In this document: piece by piece, positions 56,526 to 64,000 of the stretch
Position numbering within the stretch: position 1 is the stretch's first letter
How the letters are laid out: every line of letters starts with the position of its first letter
DNA from: Gallionellaceae bacterium
GTDB lineage: Bacteria > Pseudomonadota > Gammaproteobacteria > Burkholderiales > Gallionellaceae
Direction of reading: 5' to 3'
DNA length: 64,000 nucleotides
Assembly: GCA_006218055.1 (NCBI GenBank)
Contig: VBWD01000002.1
Coordinates: 82,445 to 146,444 of the forward strand
Notes under the pieces: generated by a model
What the model was told of the DNA's origin: nothing
The model's input: the letters and a program-made list of their open reading frames with translations, nothing else
Database searches by the model: none
Program-made: the position numbers and the translations under genes

Positions 56526-56636
56526 CTACTGCGCTCGACATGGCGGCGTTGCTCGATGGCTCAAGATGCTCATTTACACCAACGTAAATTCCGCTCTTTC
56601 GCCATCTCCCGCCTTGCCCTGCCTTCGCTCGCTACG
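56526..56636. repeat. Dispersed structured intergenic repeat, copy 2 of 3
   Basis: Between fliN and fliO. Starts CTACTGCGC and ends CTCGCTACG like copy 1, with the central hairpin ATTTAC-ACCAAC-GTAAAT in the place of copy 1's TGTGC/GCACA. The stem is kept though its bases changed. fliO start is 32 bases downstream. Confidence 0.5.
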
Positions 56637-56667
56637 TTTTCTGCGCTGTATTCAGGAGTCGTTATAA

Positions 56668-57108
56668 ATGCTCAAACCAATCATTTTAGCCATCGCAGCA
56701 TCCTTCTCCCCGCTCGTCCTAGCCGCCGAGACCGTGCGCCCCATCTTCACGCCCCCGCCTACTGCGGCGGTATCCACAGGTAGCGTGCTGCAAGTCATCG
56801 TGAGTCTGCTGTTGGTGCTGGCTGCCGTGGTGATGGTGGCTTGGGTATTGAAACGCATCAACCTGCCACAACAAGGTGGTGTCAACGCGCTCAAAGTCAT
56901 CAGCGGTGTCGCAGTCGGCCAACGCGAACGTGTCGTGCTGGTGGAAGTGAATGACACATGGCTCGTCGTCGGCGTGGCCCCCGGCCAAGTGAACGCCTTG
57001 CACAGCATGCCCAAAGGCAGCATTCCCATGCAAGCCAACACTACGGGTAATTCAAGCAACGATTTCCAGAATTGGTTGAGGAAGATGATGGAGAAGCGCA
57101 ATGCTTAG
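56668..57108 (+). CDS. fliO: Flagellar biosynthetic protein FliO
   Basis: Export-gate assembly factor of 146 residues: N-terminal signal ([21 protein letters not shown]), one helix ([24 protein letters not shown]) and the FliO domain [44 protein letters not shown]. Overlaps fliP by 8 bases. Confidence 0.92.
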   Translation: MLKPIILAIAASFSPLVLAAETVRPIFTPPPTAAVSTGSVLQVIVSLLLVLAAVVMVAWVLKRINLPQQGGVNALKVISGVAVGQRERVVLVEVNDTWLVVGVAPGQVNALHSMPKGSIPMQANTTGNSSNDFQNWLRKMMEKRNA

Positions 57109-57955
57109 TCTGTCTGTGAGCCGAGGACGCAGATCGACTGGATTGGTATATCGGTCTGACCTGCCCCTGATCGCAACAAAGAAGATGCAACGGCTGTCGA
57201 CTGCGTTCATCAACCTCAGCCCCTTGCTAATACTTTTTCTGTTGTTTGCCTTCGCCACGCCTTTATATGCCGCCGAACCAGGCTTGATCTCAGTGACGAG
57301 CTCACCCACTTCTGGCGGCGGACAGACCTACACGCTGAGCCTGCAGACGCTGATTCTGATTTCGTCACTCACCTTCCTGCCCGCCATCCTGTTGATGATG
57401 ACGGGCTTCACTCGCATCATCATCGTGCTGTCTCTGTTGCGCTCGGCTATCGGCACACCCTCATCACCGCCCAACCAAGTGTTGATCGGCTTGGCCTTGT
57501 TCCTCACTTTCTTCGTGATGTCGCCCGTGCTCGACAAGATCTACGTGGATGCCTACCTGCCATACAGCCAGAACAAGATGTCGCTGGAACAGGCCTATGA
57601 GAAAGGCAGTGCGCCGCTCAAGACCTTCATGTTGCGCCAGACACGCGAGGCCGACCTTGCCCTGTTCGTGCGCATCTCCAACAGCGAAGCACTACAGACG
57701 CCCGAAGACGTGCCGCTGCGCATCCTCGTCCCCGCTTACGTCACCAGTGAATTGAAGACCGCGTTCCAGATTGGATTCGTCATCTTCATCCCCTTCCTCA
57801 TCATCGACATGGTGGTGGCGAGTGTGCTGATGTCGATGGGTATGATGATGGTGTCGCCCTCCATCATCTCGCTCCCTTTCAAGATCATGCTCTTCGTACT
57901 GGCCGATGGTTGGAATCTACTCATAGGCTCTTTAGTGCAGAGCTTTTATACGTGA
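57101..57955 (+). CDS. fliP: Flagellar biosynthetic protein FliP
   Basis: Export-gate membrane protein. From ATG 57101 (GGAG seven bases upstream, inside fliO) it has 284 residues, about 30 longer than usual; an inner ATG at 57185 would give the normal signal peptide and 256 residues but has a poor ribosome-binding site. The FliP signatures [25 protein letters not shown] and [21 protein letters not shown] are intact. Confidence 0.93.
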   Translation: MLSLSVSRGRRSTGLVYRSDLPLIATKKMQRLSTAFINLSPLLILFLLFAFATPLYAAEPGLISVTSSPTSGGGQTYTLSLQTLILISSLTFLPAILLMMTGFTRIIIVLSLLRSAIGTPSSPPNQVLIGLALFLTFFVMSPVLDKIYVDAYLPYSQNKMSLEQAYEKGSAPLKTFMLRQTREADLALFVRISNSEALQTPEDVPLRILVPAYVTSELKTAFQIGFVIFIPFLIIDMVVASVLMSMGMMMVSPSIISLPFKIMLFVLADGWNLLIGSLVQSFYT

Positions 57956-57964
57956 GGTGAAATC

Positions 57965-58234
57965 ATGACTCCCGAATCGGTAATGACATTAGGTCAACAA
58001 GCTGTCGAACTCACCCTGCTCGTATCCGCACCGTTGCTGCTCACCGCACTGGTCATCGGTCTTGCGGTGAGCATCTTCCAGGCGGCGACGCAGATCAACG
58101 AGATGACACTATCCTTCATCCCAAAACTACTGGGCATCTTCGTTGCCTTGCTGTTTGCCGGGCACTGGATGATCGGGCTGTTGCTGGATTACATGACACG
58201 TCTGTATAGCAGCATCCCCTACCTAGTGGGGTGA
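57965..58234 (+). CDS. fliQ: Flagellar biosynthetic protein FliQ
   Basis: Two-helix export-gate protein, 89 residues (LLLTALVIGLAVSIFQAATQINEMTLSFIPKL family pattern). Nine bases after fliP. Confidence 0.95.
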   Translation: MTPESVMTLGQQAVELTLLVSAPLLLTALVIGLAVSIFQAATQINEMTLSFIPKLLGIFVALLFAGHWMIGLLLDYMTRLYSSIPYLVG

Positions 58235-58247
58235 TGTCGTGAACAAC

Positions 58248-58421
58248 CTACTGCGCGATCAATCTGCTGCGTTGCGCGGTGTTGGCTCCGGCATCACGCG
58301 CTTCGCGCATGAGCCTTCACCGAAACTGCGTTTTCGCAATCCGGGGGCGCGTAGCGACAGACTGCATGTACATTCCGGTTACTGCGCGCCGTGCGCCTTG
58401 CATCTTGATCTGCTCGTCACG
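58248..58421. repeat. Dispersed structured intergenic repeat, copy 3 of 3 (expanded)
   Basis: Fills the 219-base gap between fliQ and fliR. Starts CTACTGCGC and ends GCTCGTCACG like the other copies but carries an extra 60-70 bases with further hairpins, including GGCTC...GCGC-TTC-GCGC...GAGCC, before the shared ATGTACATTCCGG. Not coding. Confidence 0.45.
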
Positions 58422-58453
58422 GTTCTTCATCAACATCGCGCGAGATTAAAGTC

Positions 58454-59242
58454 ATGATCAGTTTCACCAGTTCGCAACTCTCCCTCTGGCTTGCCACGCT
58501 GATATTCCCACTGGCACGTATCCTGGCGCTCCTCGCCAGCGCACCCGTTTTCGGCAACCGGCAAGTCCCGGCACGACTCAAAGTCGGATTCGCAGTCATC
58601 CTCACCATAGTCATCGCGCCGACTATCGCCATTCCACCCGATCTCGACCCCGCTTCTGCGCAGGGTGTTTTCGTGTTGGGGCAACAGATCATCGCGGGGC
58701 TGATGATGGGCTTCACTTTACGCATGGTGTTCAGCGCGATCGAGATGGCAGGCGATCTGGCGGGGATGCAGATGGGTTTGGGATTCGCCAGCTTCTTCGA
58801 TCCCGTGAATGCTTCTTTCACCCCGGTGATCGCTCAGTTCCTTGGCATCCTCACGGCATTGGCGTTTCTAGCGCTGGACTTGCATCTCTACATGCTGGCA
58901 GCATTGGCGGATAGCTTCCAATCCTTCCCCATTAGCACGGCGCAACCATCCGCGCTGGGTTTCAGAACGCTTGCAGAATGGGGCGGCAGCATCTTTGCTT
59001 TCGCATTGCAGTTAGCTTTGCCGCTCATCGCAGCCCTGCTCATCACCAACTTGGCACTCGGCATCCTCACCCGCAGCGCACCACAACTCAACATCTTCGC
59101 GGTCGGCTTCCCCATCACGTTGGCGGTCGGCTTCGGCGCCCTCGCATTGATTCTCCCCTTCCTCGCTCCGCTACTCGACTTCTTCACCCATCAGGCGTTG
59201 GATACGGTCGGGCGTATCATGTCGCAACTGGCAAGTCCTTAA
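58454..59242 (+). CDS. fliR: Flagellar biosynthetic protein FliR
   Basis: Six-helix gate protein of 262 residues (ISFTSSQLSLWLATLIFPLARILALLASAPVFG, EMAGDLAGMQMGLGFA). No ribosome-binding site better than TTAAAGTC before ATG 58454. The preceding repeat separates it from fliQ, unusual for a gate operon. Confidence 0.94.
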   Translation: MISFTSSQLSLWLATLIFPLARILALLASAPVFGNRQVPARLKVGFAVILTIVIAPTIAIPPDLDPASAQGVFVLGQQIIAGLMMGFTLRMVFSAIEMAGDLAGMQMGLGFASFFDPVNASFTPVIAQFLGILTALAFLALDLHLYMLAALADSFQSFPISTAQPSALGFRTLAEWGGSIFAFALQLALPLIAALLITNLALGILTRSAPQLNIFAVGFPITLAVGFGALALILPFLAPLLDFFTHQALDTVGRIMSQLASP

Positions 59243-59296
59243 GCGATCAGCACGCCGACGAGTATCACGATAATAAATATTCAGGGGGAAATAAAA

Positions 59297-60151
59297 ATGT
59301 CTGCTCAAGTAACGAAACAAAAAGTATTGGTGATCGGTGCCGGACGTGGTGGCACAGCGATGTTGGAGTTGTTTAGCGAAGATCCATCGATCCAGATCGC
59401 GGGCGTCGTCGATAGCAACAGTGCCGCGCCCGCATTGCTCATCGCCACCCAGCTAGGTGTCCCACACTTTACCGATGTCGCGACCGCCATCAAAGCCTGT
59501 AAGCCTTGCCTCGCATTCAATCTAACGGGTAATGACACTGTCTCCGTCTATGCCGAGTCGCAATTAGGCGCTGAGAACGTAGTCGGAGGATTCCAGGCAC
59601 GTTTTTTGTGGACGCTGTTGACGCGCTTGAAGCAGACCAATGAACAAGTCACCCACCTTGCCCACCACGACGGACTGACCGGACTTCCCAACCGTATCCT
59701 GTTCTACGACAGGCTCAACCAAGCTATTGCCAGGGCCAGACGCGACAAAGAATCGGTCGCTGTGCTATTCCTCGATCTCGATGGATTCAAAAAGATCAAT
59801 GACACACTAGGACACGATATCGGCGATGCGCTTCTCATCGAAGCCGCAAAACGTATCCAGGCATGTGTACGTGATTCAGACACGGTGGCGCGCATGGGCG
59901 GTGACGAGTTCACCGCCATCTTATGCAACGTGGGCACAGAGAACGGCAAAGACATCGTCGCGCAGAAGATGTTAGACACAATACGACAGCCATTCATACT
60001 GCACGATCAGTCCTGTACCGTTGGAGTCAGTATCGGTATCGCCGTCTACCCCAACAGTGGCGGCAATGCCGAGGAATTGGTCAAGGTAGCCGACACTGCG
60101 ATGTATCTCGCCAAGGATGGCGGCAAGAATTGTTATCGTTTCGTTGGCTAA
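59297..60151 (+). CDS. Diguanylate cyclase fused to a Rossmann NAD(P)-binding-like domain
   Basis: Product of 284 residues. Residues 1-105 form a Rossmann-like beta-alpha-beta unit with GAGRGG at 14-19 (GxGxxG), an acidic Asp39 after VV at the second strand end (NAD-type), and FNLTG at the fourth strand. After a short helix (ARFLWTLLTRLKQTNEQVTHLAHHD) comes GGDEF with active site 201-205, I-site RDSD 192-195, and DLDGFKKIND. So it may make c-di-GMP in response to NAD(H) or a similar ligand. It follows fliR by 54 bases, with GGGGGAA upstream. Confidence 0.88.
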   Translation: MSAQVTKQKVLVIGAGRGGTAMLELFSEDPSIQIAGVVDSNSAAPALLIATQLGVPHFTDVATAIKACKPCLAFNLTGNDTVSVYAESQLGAENVVGGFQARFLWTLLTRLKQTNEQVTHLAHHDGLTGLPNRILFYDRLNQAIARARRDKESVAVLFLDLDGFKKINDTLGHDIGDALLIEAAKRIQACVRDSDTVARMGGDEFTAILCNVGTENGKDIVAQKMLDTIRQPFILHDQSCTVGVSIGIAVYPNSGGNAEELVKVADTAMYLAKDGGKNCYRFVG

Positions 60152-60195
60152 TAACCAAGCCCTCCCGACTCCGTCACACTGGCTGGCATCCCGAG

Positions 60196-60549
60196 TCAAC
60201 AAGCGAACAGATTCTCCTGCACCGGCTCGCGCCCTGATTTAGCCAAGCCTTCCAGCGCGACACGCGCCGCTTCGGTGATGCCATGCTGCTTGCCCAACTC
60301 AAGCAACTTCGCAACGGCCTGATCGAAGGGATAGTCCGCATCCAGCCATTCATCCACCAACTGCCTAGCGGTGAGCTTGGTCAGTTTCAGCATGCCCGAT
60401 TTGACCTGTATCAAATGCGCACTCGACCTGCCTCGCTTCGCCACAATGGCGATATGGCGCTGCCTATCCATCAACACCTGACCGCAAGTGACATGCAGTG
60501 CAGGCGCGATGAGATCGAGGGTATGAAAATCGGTGAGGTCTTTGGACAC
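60196..60549 (-). CDS. Hypothetical protein, 117 residues
   Basis: GTG start at 60549 in a palindromic ACACGCGTGT region. Cytoplasmic, mixed alpha/beta (HVTCGQVLMDRQRHIAIVAKRGRSSAHLIQVKSG then helices KLTARQLVDEWLDADYPFDQAVAKLLELGKQHG), no known motif. Convergent with the Rossmann-GGDEF gene and upstream of the flgL terminator region on the same strand. I do not recognise the family. Confidence 0.6.
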   Translation of the reverse strand: MSKDLTDFHTLDLIAPALHVTCGQVLMDRQRHIAIVAKRGRSSAHLIQVKSGMLKLTKLTARQLVDEWLDADYPFDQAVAKLLELGKQHGITEAARVALEGLAKSGREPVQENLFAC

Positions 60550-60670
60550 GCGTGTTCTCTTTATGGTTTTGATACGGGCTATGCCGTAGTTGCAGATTCG
60601 ACGCGCACCCTAACCACACAGAACCGCTTCGTCAATAAGCCAAGCCTTATTTGTGGCGTATCAGGGAATA

Positions 60671-60703
60671 CAAAATAAAACGGCACACAAACTGTGTGCC
60701 GTT
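60671..60703 (-). terminator. Intrinsic terminator of flgKL
   Basis: Minus-strand stem AACGGCACACA-GTT-TGTGTGCCGTT (60679-60703) followed by TTTTATTTTG (complement of 60671-60680), 23 bases past the flgL stop. Confidence 0.9.
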
Positions 60704-60725
60704 GAAGGGGAAGTGCTTCCTACTT

Positions 60726-61949
60726 TTATAGGTAATCGAACAGCGACATCTTCGAAACCTGCGAGAACGATTTTTGCGCGGCCGTCAGCACCATCTGTTG
60801 TTGAGTAAGTTCGCTGATAGCTTTGTTGTAGTCGGTGTCTTGTATCTTCGACAGGGTGGCCTTGTATTCCAGGCCCAGATTATCCCCCGTCACGTTCAGT
60901 GCATCCAACTCTTTGAGTCTGGCGCCCATGGTGGCACGCACCCCCAAGACTGAACTCAAACTTTGATCCAACGTATTGAACGCGTCACTCAGTCCTTGCC
61001 GATAAGTTGCAACATTCATCGGACTGCCTGTTGGAATATTGGTATTCAATGTCGCCACTAGTTTAGTGAGGGTATCAAAGATAGTTTGGTTTTTGCTTGG
61101 GGCTACATCAAATTTGTCGTTGTTGGCAGGCGTGCCTTTGATCTCGAATTGGATGCCGTTGAAGCTAATGGCTTGTCCGCTCAAATAGTTGGTCGCAGGG
61201 ACGACAACCACTGGTGTTGCTGGAACGGTGACATCAGTCACGGTGTACTGAGTGACACCTGCAGCCACGGTGAAGGCAACTTGATAGCTTTGACCTGCAT
61301 AGGAGGCAACGTCGGTAACGATGCCCTGACTGATCGTACTGTCGCCCACGTTAGCAAGCGCAGGCGCGGCATTGAATGTGCCGTTGCCATTGCGGATGCG
61401 CATGAAGATGTCGGCACCAGAATCAGTGATGGGGATCTGACGTCCGGGTGCTGCTTGCACCTTTCGCTGCACATCATCGCCTTGATACACCACGCCAGCC
61501 GCTGTGTCGGCGAATGGCTGAACCTTTCCTTGAGCGCCGGCAAATATAAAGTTGCCGGTACCGTCACTGCTGTTGGCGAGGCCAAGTAATTCTTGCAAGC
61601 GGCCTTGAATATCAGCTGCCATCGATTTTCGAGCCGCGGGATTTAGCATGCCATTGGCCGCTGCCGCACTTACATCCTTAGCATCCAGGAGCAAGTTGGT
61701 CACGCTTTCTAAGACGCCGTCCGCCAGCGAGAGTACGTTGGTCGCTGCAATGCGATTAGATCCGAACTGTGTGTTTGCCGAATCGGTTTGGGTCAGCTCA
61801 GAAGCCCTCGCCGCAGCCGCAGGATCGTCTGCTGGAGAAAGTATCTTACGTCCCGTGGCAAGTTGCTGAGTCGTCTGCGCGATATTGACTTGCAACTGAT
61901 TCATCGAGGTGACGCTCTCGTTGTAAAAAGTACTAGTACTGATACGCAT
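60726..61949 (-). CDS. flgL: Flagellar hook-associated protein FlgL (HAP3)
   Basis: Hook-filament junction protein, 407 residues. Flagellin-like ends: N-terminal NIAQTTQQLATGRKILSPADDPAAAARA and C-terminal KISDLTQQ-type region SKIQDTDYNKAISELTQQQMVLTAAQKSFSQVSKMSLFDYL. Central Ala/Thr/Asp-rich domain. Six bases after flgK, ends at a terminator. Confidence 0.94.
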   Translation of the reverse strand: MRISTSTFYNESVTSMNQLQVNIAQTTQQLATGRKILSPADDPAAAARASELTQTDSANTQFGSNRIAATNVLSLADGVLESVTNLLLDAKDVSAAAANGMLNPAARKSMAADIQGRLQELLGLANSSDGTGNFIFAGAQGKVQPFADTAAGVVYQGDDVQRKVQAAPGRQIPITDSGADIFMRIRNGNGTFNAAPALANVGDSTISQGIVTDVASYAGQSYQVAFTVAAGVTQYTVTDVTVPATPVVVVPATNYLSGQAISFNGIQFEIKGTPANNDKFDVAPSKNQTIFDTLTKLVATLNTNIPTGSPMNVATYRQGLSDAFNTLDQSLSSVLGVRATMGARLKELDALNVTGDNLGLEYKATLSKIQDTDYNKAISELTQQQMVLTAAQKSFSQVSKMSLFDYL

Positions 61950-61954
61950 GATGA

Positions 61955-63898
61955 TTAACCTCCCAGTTGCAGCAGTGAATCAAACATAGTCTGCGAGATA
62001 GCCATGGCCTTTGCTGCCGCCTGATAGGCTTGCTGATACTTCAATAGATTGGCGGCTTCCTCGTCAAGATTGACACCTGAAGTAGATTGCTGGGCTTTGA
62101 CCACCTGCGCCAACATGTTCGATTGGGCTTTGCTGGTGACATCAAGTTCCCGCGTTTGAGTGCCCACCTGACTGATCAACTGTCCGTATGCCCCCTGATA
62201 ACTTGTGGTGCCGTTGGCCATGGTGTTGGCGGTTTGCAACTCGGCCATCTTGAGCACGTTGGTGCCGTCACTGCTGGCATTGGTGTTTCTTTGAATCGTA
62301 AAAGTATCGTTAACTGATGGTGCGCCAGTGAGCTTGGCCGTCCATCCATTAAAAGAAAGGGTCGCTCCAACAGCCGGGTTATAAAGTGTTCCAACCGCCA
62401 AATTAGTCGCCGTCGTGTTATCCGTCACCGTAAAGTGCGTAGCATCGGTAAACGTCACCGTCACAGAGTTCTGCAAATTTGCATTCAGCGGCAACAGGGG
62501 CACCACTGTGGAATCAACTGTAGCGCCACCGATAACACCCGAACCTGCATTGGCTATCGGCGCATTCGAGCGAACCGGAGAGGCCGCAGCAATCTTGGTT
62601 GGGTCAGTGATATTGAGCGTGATCCCTTTTGCGGCATCCGCTGTGGGACGAACCAAGAATGAATCCCCGACAGAAGCAGTTCCAGTCAATTGCAAGGTGA
62701 TACCCGTGCCCACGACGACTTGCCCCGCGGTAAGTTGAGCTGCTGTGAATGACTGCACCAACGTGTTACTTGTCGTATCGAAAATATTGTAATTAACCCC
62801 ATCGAACTGGACGCTGTAATCACTCGCGGTCAACGCTGACGCATTACTGATAGTCGCGGTCAGCGCCCCAGATCCGAGATTGCTGGAGGCAGGTGTTGCT
62901 CGGGGTGCCGCACTAGCGAAGAAAGCAGTGCCGAGCGCACCTTTAAGATCCATCCCTTGCTGATGCTGCTGGTTTAATGTCTCCGCCAAGCCTATAGCAA
63001 TGCGCCCAAGCGAGTTGACTGCCGGATCAAGGATGTTCTGACGGAAGTCCAGATACCCGCCGAGATTGCCCCCTTGTAATTCGCTCTGTTGGATTTTCGC
63101 AGATTTGCCATTATTCAAATAAGCCACATCGAGTGCAGTTGGGTCGGTAGTGGATGTCACCGTGTGCAAGGAAGATATCGTATTACCGACCACCAACGAT
63201 TGCCCATTACCAATGAACACATCCACTGAGCCCTCAGGCTGACTTACCGTGGTCACGCGGATCTCTTGGCTGAGCTGACTGATCAAAAGGTCACGTTGAT
63301 CCAACAAATCATTCGGAGCTTGGCCTGGAGTCTTGGCCTGAAGCTGAACGATATTGTCATTCAAGGCGGCGATTTGCTTTGCGTAACTGTTGATCAACGT
63401 CACGCTACTCGTCATCCGTCCGTTCAGGCTCTCACGAATCTGGCTAAGACGCTGATCGAAGGTGTCGAGCCGATTCACCAAAGACTGAGCACTGCCAATC
63501 ATGGTTTGTCTTGCGGATATAGATTCCGGAGCATTCGACACGGTATTAACCGAACCAAAAAAGTCCTGCAATGCCGGCGTTAGCCCGCCATTGGGATCGC
63601 CAAACAGATTGCTCACCTGCTGTGCAAGGTCGAACTGGGCAGTCAGATTGCTCGTTTGCGTCTGCGCCTCTAAAACTTGTACACCCAGGAATTGATCGTA
63701 ACGACGCAACACCGAAGTCACGTTGGCGCCTTGGCCAAAATAGCCTGCGCCCGTGTTCTGCGGCATCTCCGCCGTCTGCATAACCTCTTGTCGAGAATAT
63801 CCGGGTGTGTTGGCGTTAGCGATATTGTGCGTAGTCGCGGCGATACCTGCCTGCGCTGCTTTTAGTGCACTGACTCCGATACCATAGATTCCTGCCAT
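61955..63898 (-). CDS. flgK: Flagellar hook-associated protein FlgK (HAP1)
   Basis: Junction protein of 647 residues. N-terminal YGIGVSALKAAQAGIAATTHNIANANTPGYSRQ and C-terminal GVNLDEEAANLLKYQQAYQAAAKAMAISQTMFDSLLQL are the rod/hook-type coiled coils; the long Thr/Ser-rich centre (about residues 200-520) is typical. A ribosome-binding AGGAG precedes at 63904. Confidence 0.95.
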   Translation of the reverse strand: MAGIYGIGVSALKAAQAGIAATTHNIANANTPGYSRQEVMQTAEMPQNTGAGYFGQGANVTSVLRRYDQFLGVQVLEAQTQTSNLTAQFDLAQQVSNLFGDPNGGLTPALQDFFGSVNTVSNAPESISARQTMIGSAQSLVNRLDTFDQRLSQIRESLNGRMTSSVTLINSYAKQIAALNDNIVQLQAKTPGQAPNDLLDQRDLLISQLSQEIRVTTVSQPEGSVDVFIGNGQSLVVGNTISSLHTVTSTTDPTALDVAYLNNGKSAKIQQSELQGGNLGGYLDFRQNILDPAVNSLGRIAIGLAETLNQQHQQGMDLKGALGTAFFASAAPRATPASSNLGSGALTATISNASALTASDYSVQFDGVNYNIFDTTSNTLVQSFTAAQLTAGQVVVGTGITLQLTGTASVGDSFLVRPTADAAKGITLNITDPTKIAAASPVRSNAPIANAGSGVIGGATVDSTVVPLLPLNANLQNSVTVTFTDATHFTVTDNTTATNLAVGTLYNPAVGATLSFNGWTAKLTGAPSVNDTFTIQRNTNASSDGTNVLKMAELQTANTMANGTTSYQGAYGQLISQVGTQTRELDVTSKAQSNMLAQVVKAQQSTSGVNLDEEAANLLKYQQAYQAAAKAMAISQTMFDSLLQLGG

Positions 63899-64000
63899 TT
63901 GATTCTCCTTGCGCCATCACCCCGTTTCCCCTACCCAGCGGCAAGAAGATGAACGAGGAAGGCGATTTCCAAACTGACCCCTACGGCTGGTGTATCGGCA
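63899..64000. other. Upstream of flgK, window edge
   Basis: Only 102 bases. Minus-strand frames contain stops and no clear reading frame end that I can tie to flgJ or another flg gene; presumably intergenic or a gene tail. Confidence 0.3.

Noticed and set aside
55453..56541. 362-residue open frame on the minus strand over fliM/fliN
   Set aside because: Shadow of fliM/fliN; no protein family, and the plus-strand genes are well supported.
60283..60678. 131-residue plus-strand ORF opposite the hypothetical protein
   Set aside because: Overlaps the hypothetical gene and the terminator on the other strand with no recognisable family; the minus-strand ORF has the better composition.

Overview
The window looks like a chromosomal segment of a motile, respiring betaproteobacterium of the Nitrosomonadales/Gallionellaceae type (Sideroxydans- or Gallionella-like). 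The grounds are the gene orders (ispE/tRNA-Gln/prs/rplY/pth/ychF; hisC-B-H-A-F-I-E followed by a HIT protein and tatABC; sspAB next to petABC), a LexA with an unusual N-terminal DNA-binding region, and LexA-like operators of the form GAACG-N2-CGTTC. I see no prophage, insertion sequence, CRISPR array or rRNA operon. The sequence is densely coding: no gap without a gene exceeds about 300 bases. This assignment comes from reading the sequence only, without a database search.

Region by region. (1) 1-8.2 kb, minus strand: a left-truncated DEAD-box helicase, ychF, pth, rplY, prs, a tRNA-Gln gene with a perfect internal 30-bp tandem duplication, ispE, lolB and a TPR protein. (2) 8.3-12 kb, plus strand: a three-gene GldA/F/G-like ABC system running into a damaged-looking mutM (palindromic element inserted in frame, zinc finger collapsed). 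(3) 12-13.8 kb: lexA with two operator-like sites, then a small XRE regulator and a methyltransferase transcribed divergently from a symmetric inverted-repeat control region; this pair looks like an acquired module. (4) 13.8-17.8 kb, minus strand: ferredoxin, coaD, rsmD and an M16 peptidase pair. (5) 17.9-21.4 kb, plus strand: ftsY-ftsE-ftsX and rpoH, whose promoter is overlapped by a CIRCE (HrcA) element. (6) 21.4-26.8 kb, minus strand: sspB, sspA, the cytochrome bc1 complex petABC, a soluble-type cytochrome c and a Nif3-like protein. (7) 26.8-34.3 kb: an HtrA-type protease (plus strand), then tatCBA, a HIT protein and the histidine operon (minus strand). (8) 34.4-38.4 kb: a NarL-type sensor kinase with a degenerate receiver domain, its response regulator, and a diguanylate cyclase. 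(9) 38.5-64 kb: a large flagellar block: fliC-flaG-fliD-fliS-fliT, a second FliK-like protein, a FlhB-tail protein, ycgR, a giant TPR/SPINDLY glycosyltransferase, fliE, fliFGHIJKLMNOPQR, a Rossmann-GGDEF fusion, and flgL/flgK.

The genes tie together in several ways. The Rieske protein carries a twin-arginine-type signal, and the Tat translocase is encoded a few kilobases away. The flagellar block combines structural genes with c-di-GMP makers (two GGDEF proteins) and a c-di-GMP receiver brake (YcgR), and a near-consensus sigma-28 promoter precedes flagellin. SspB and RpoH link to proteolysis and heat shock.

Most worth checking: the tRNA-Gln with a duplicated anticodon arm, the broken mutM, the XRE/methyltransferase module with face-to-face promoters, the Rossmann-GGDEF fusion, the rpoH CIRCE, and a family of structured intergenic repeats present three times here.
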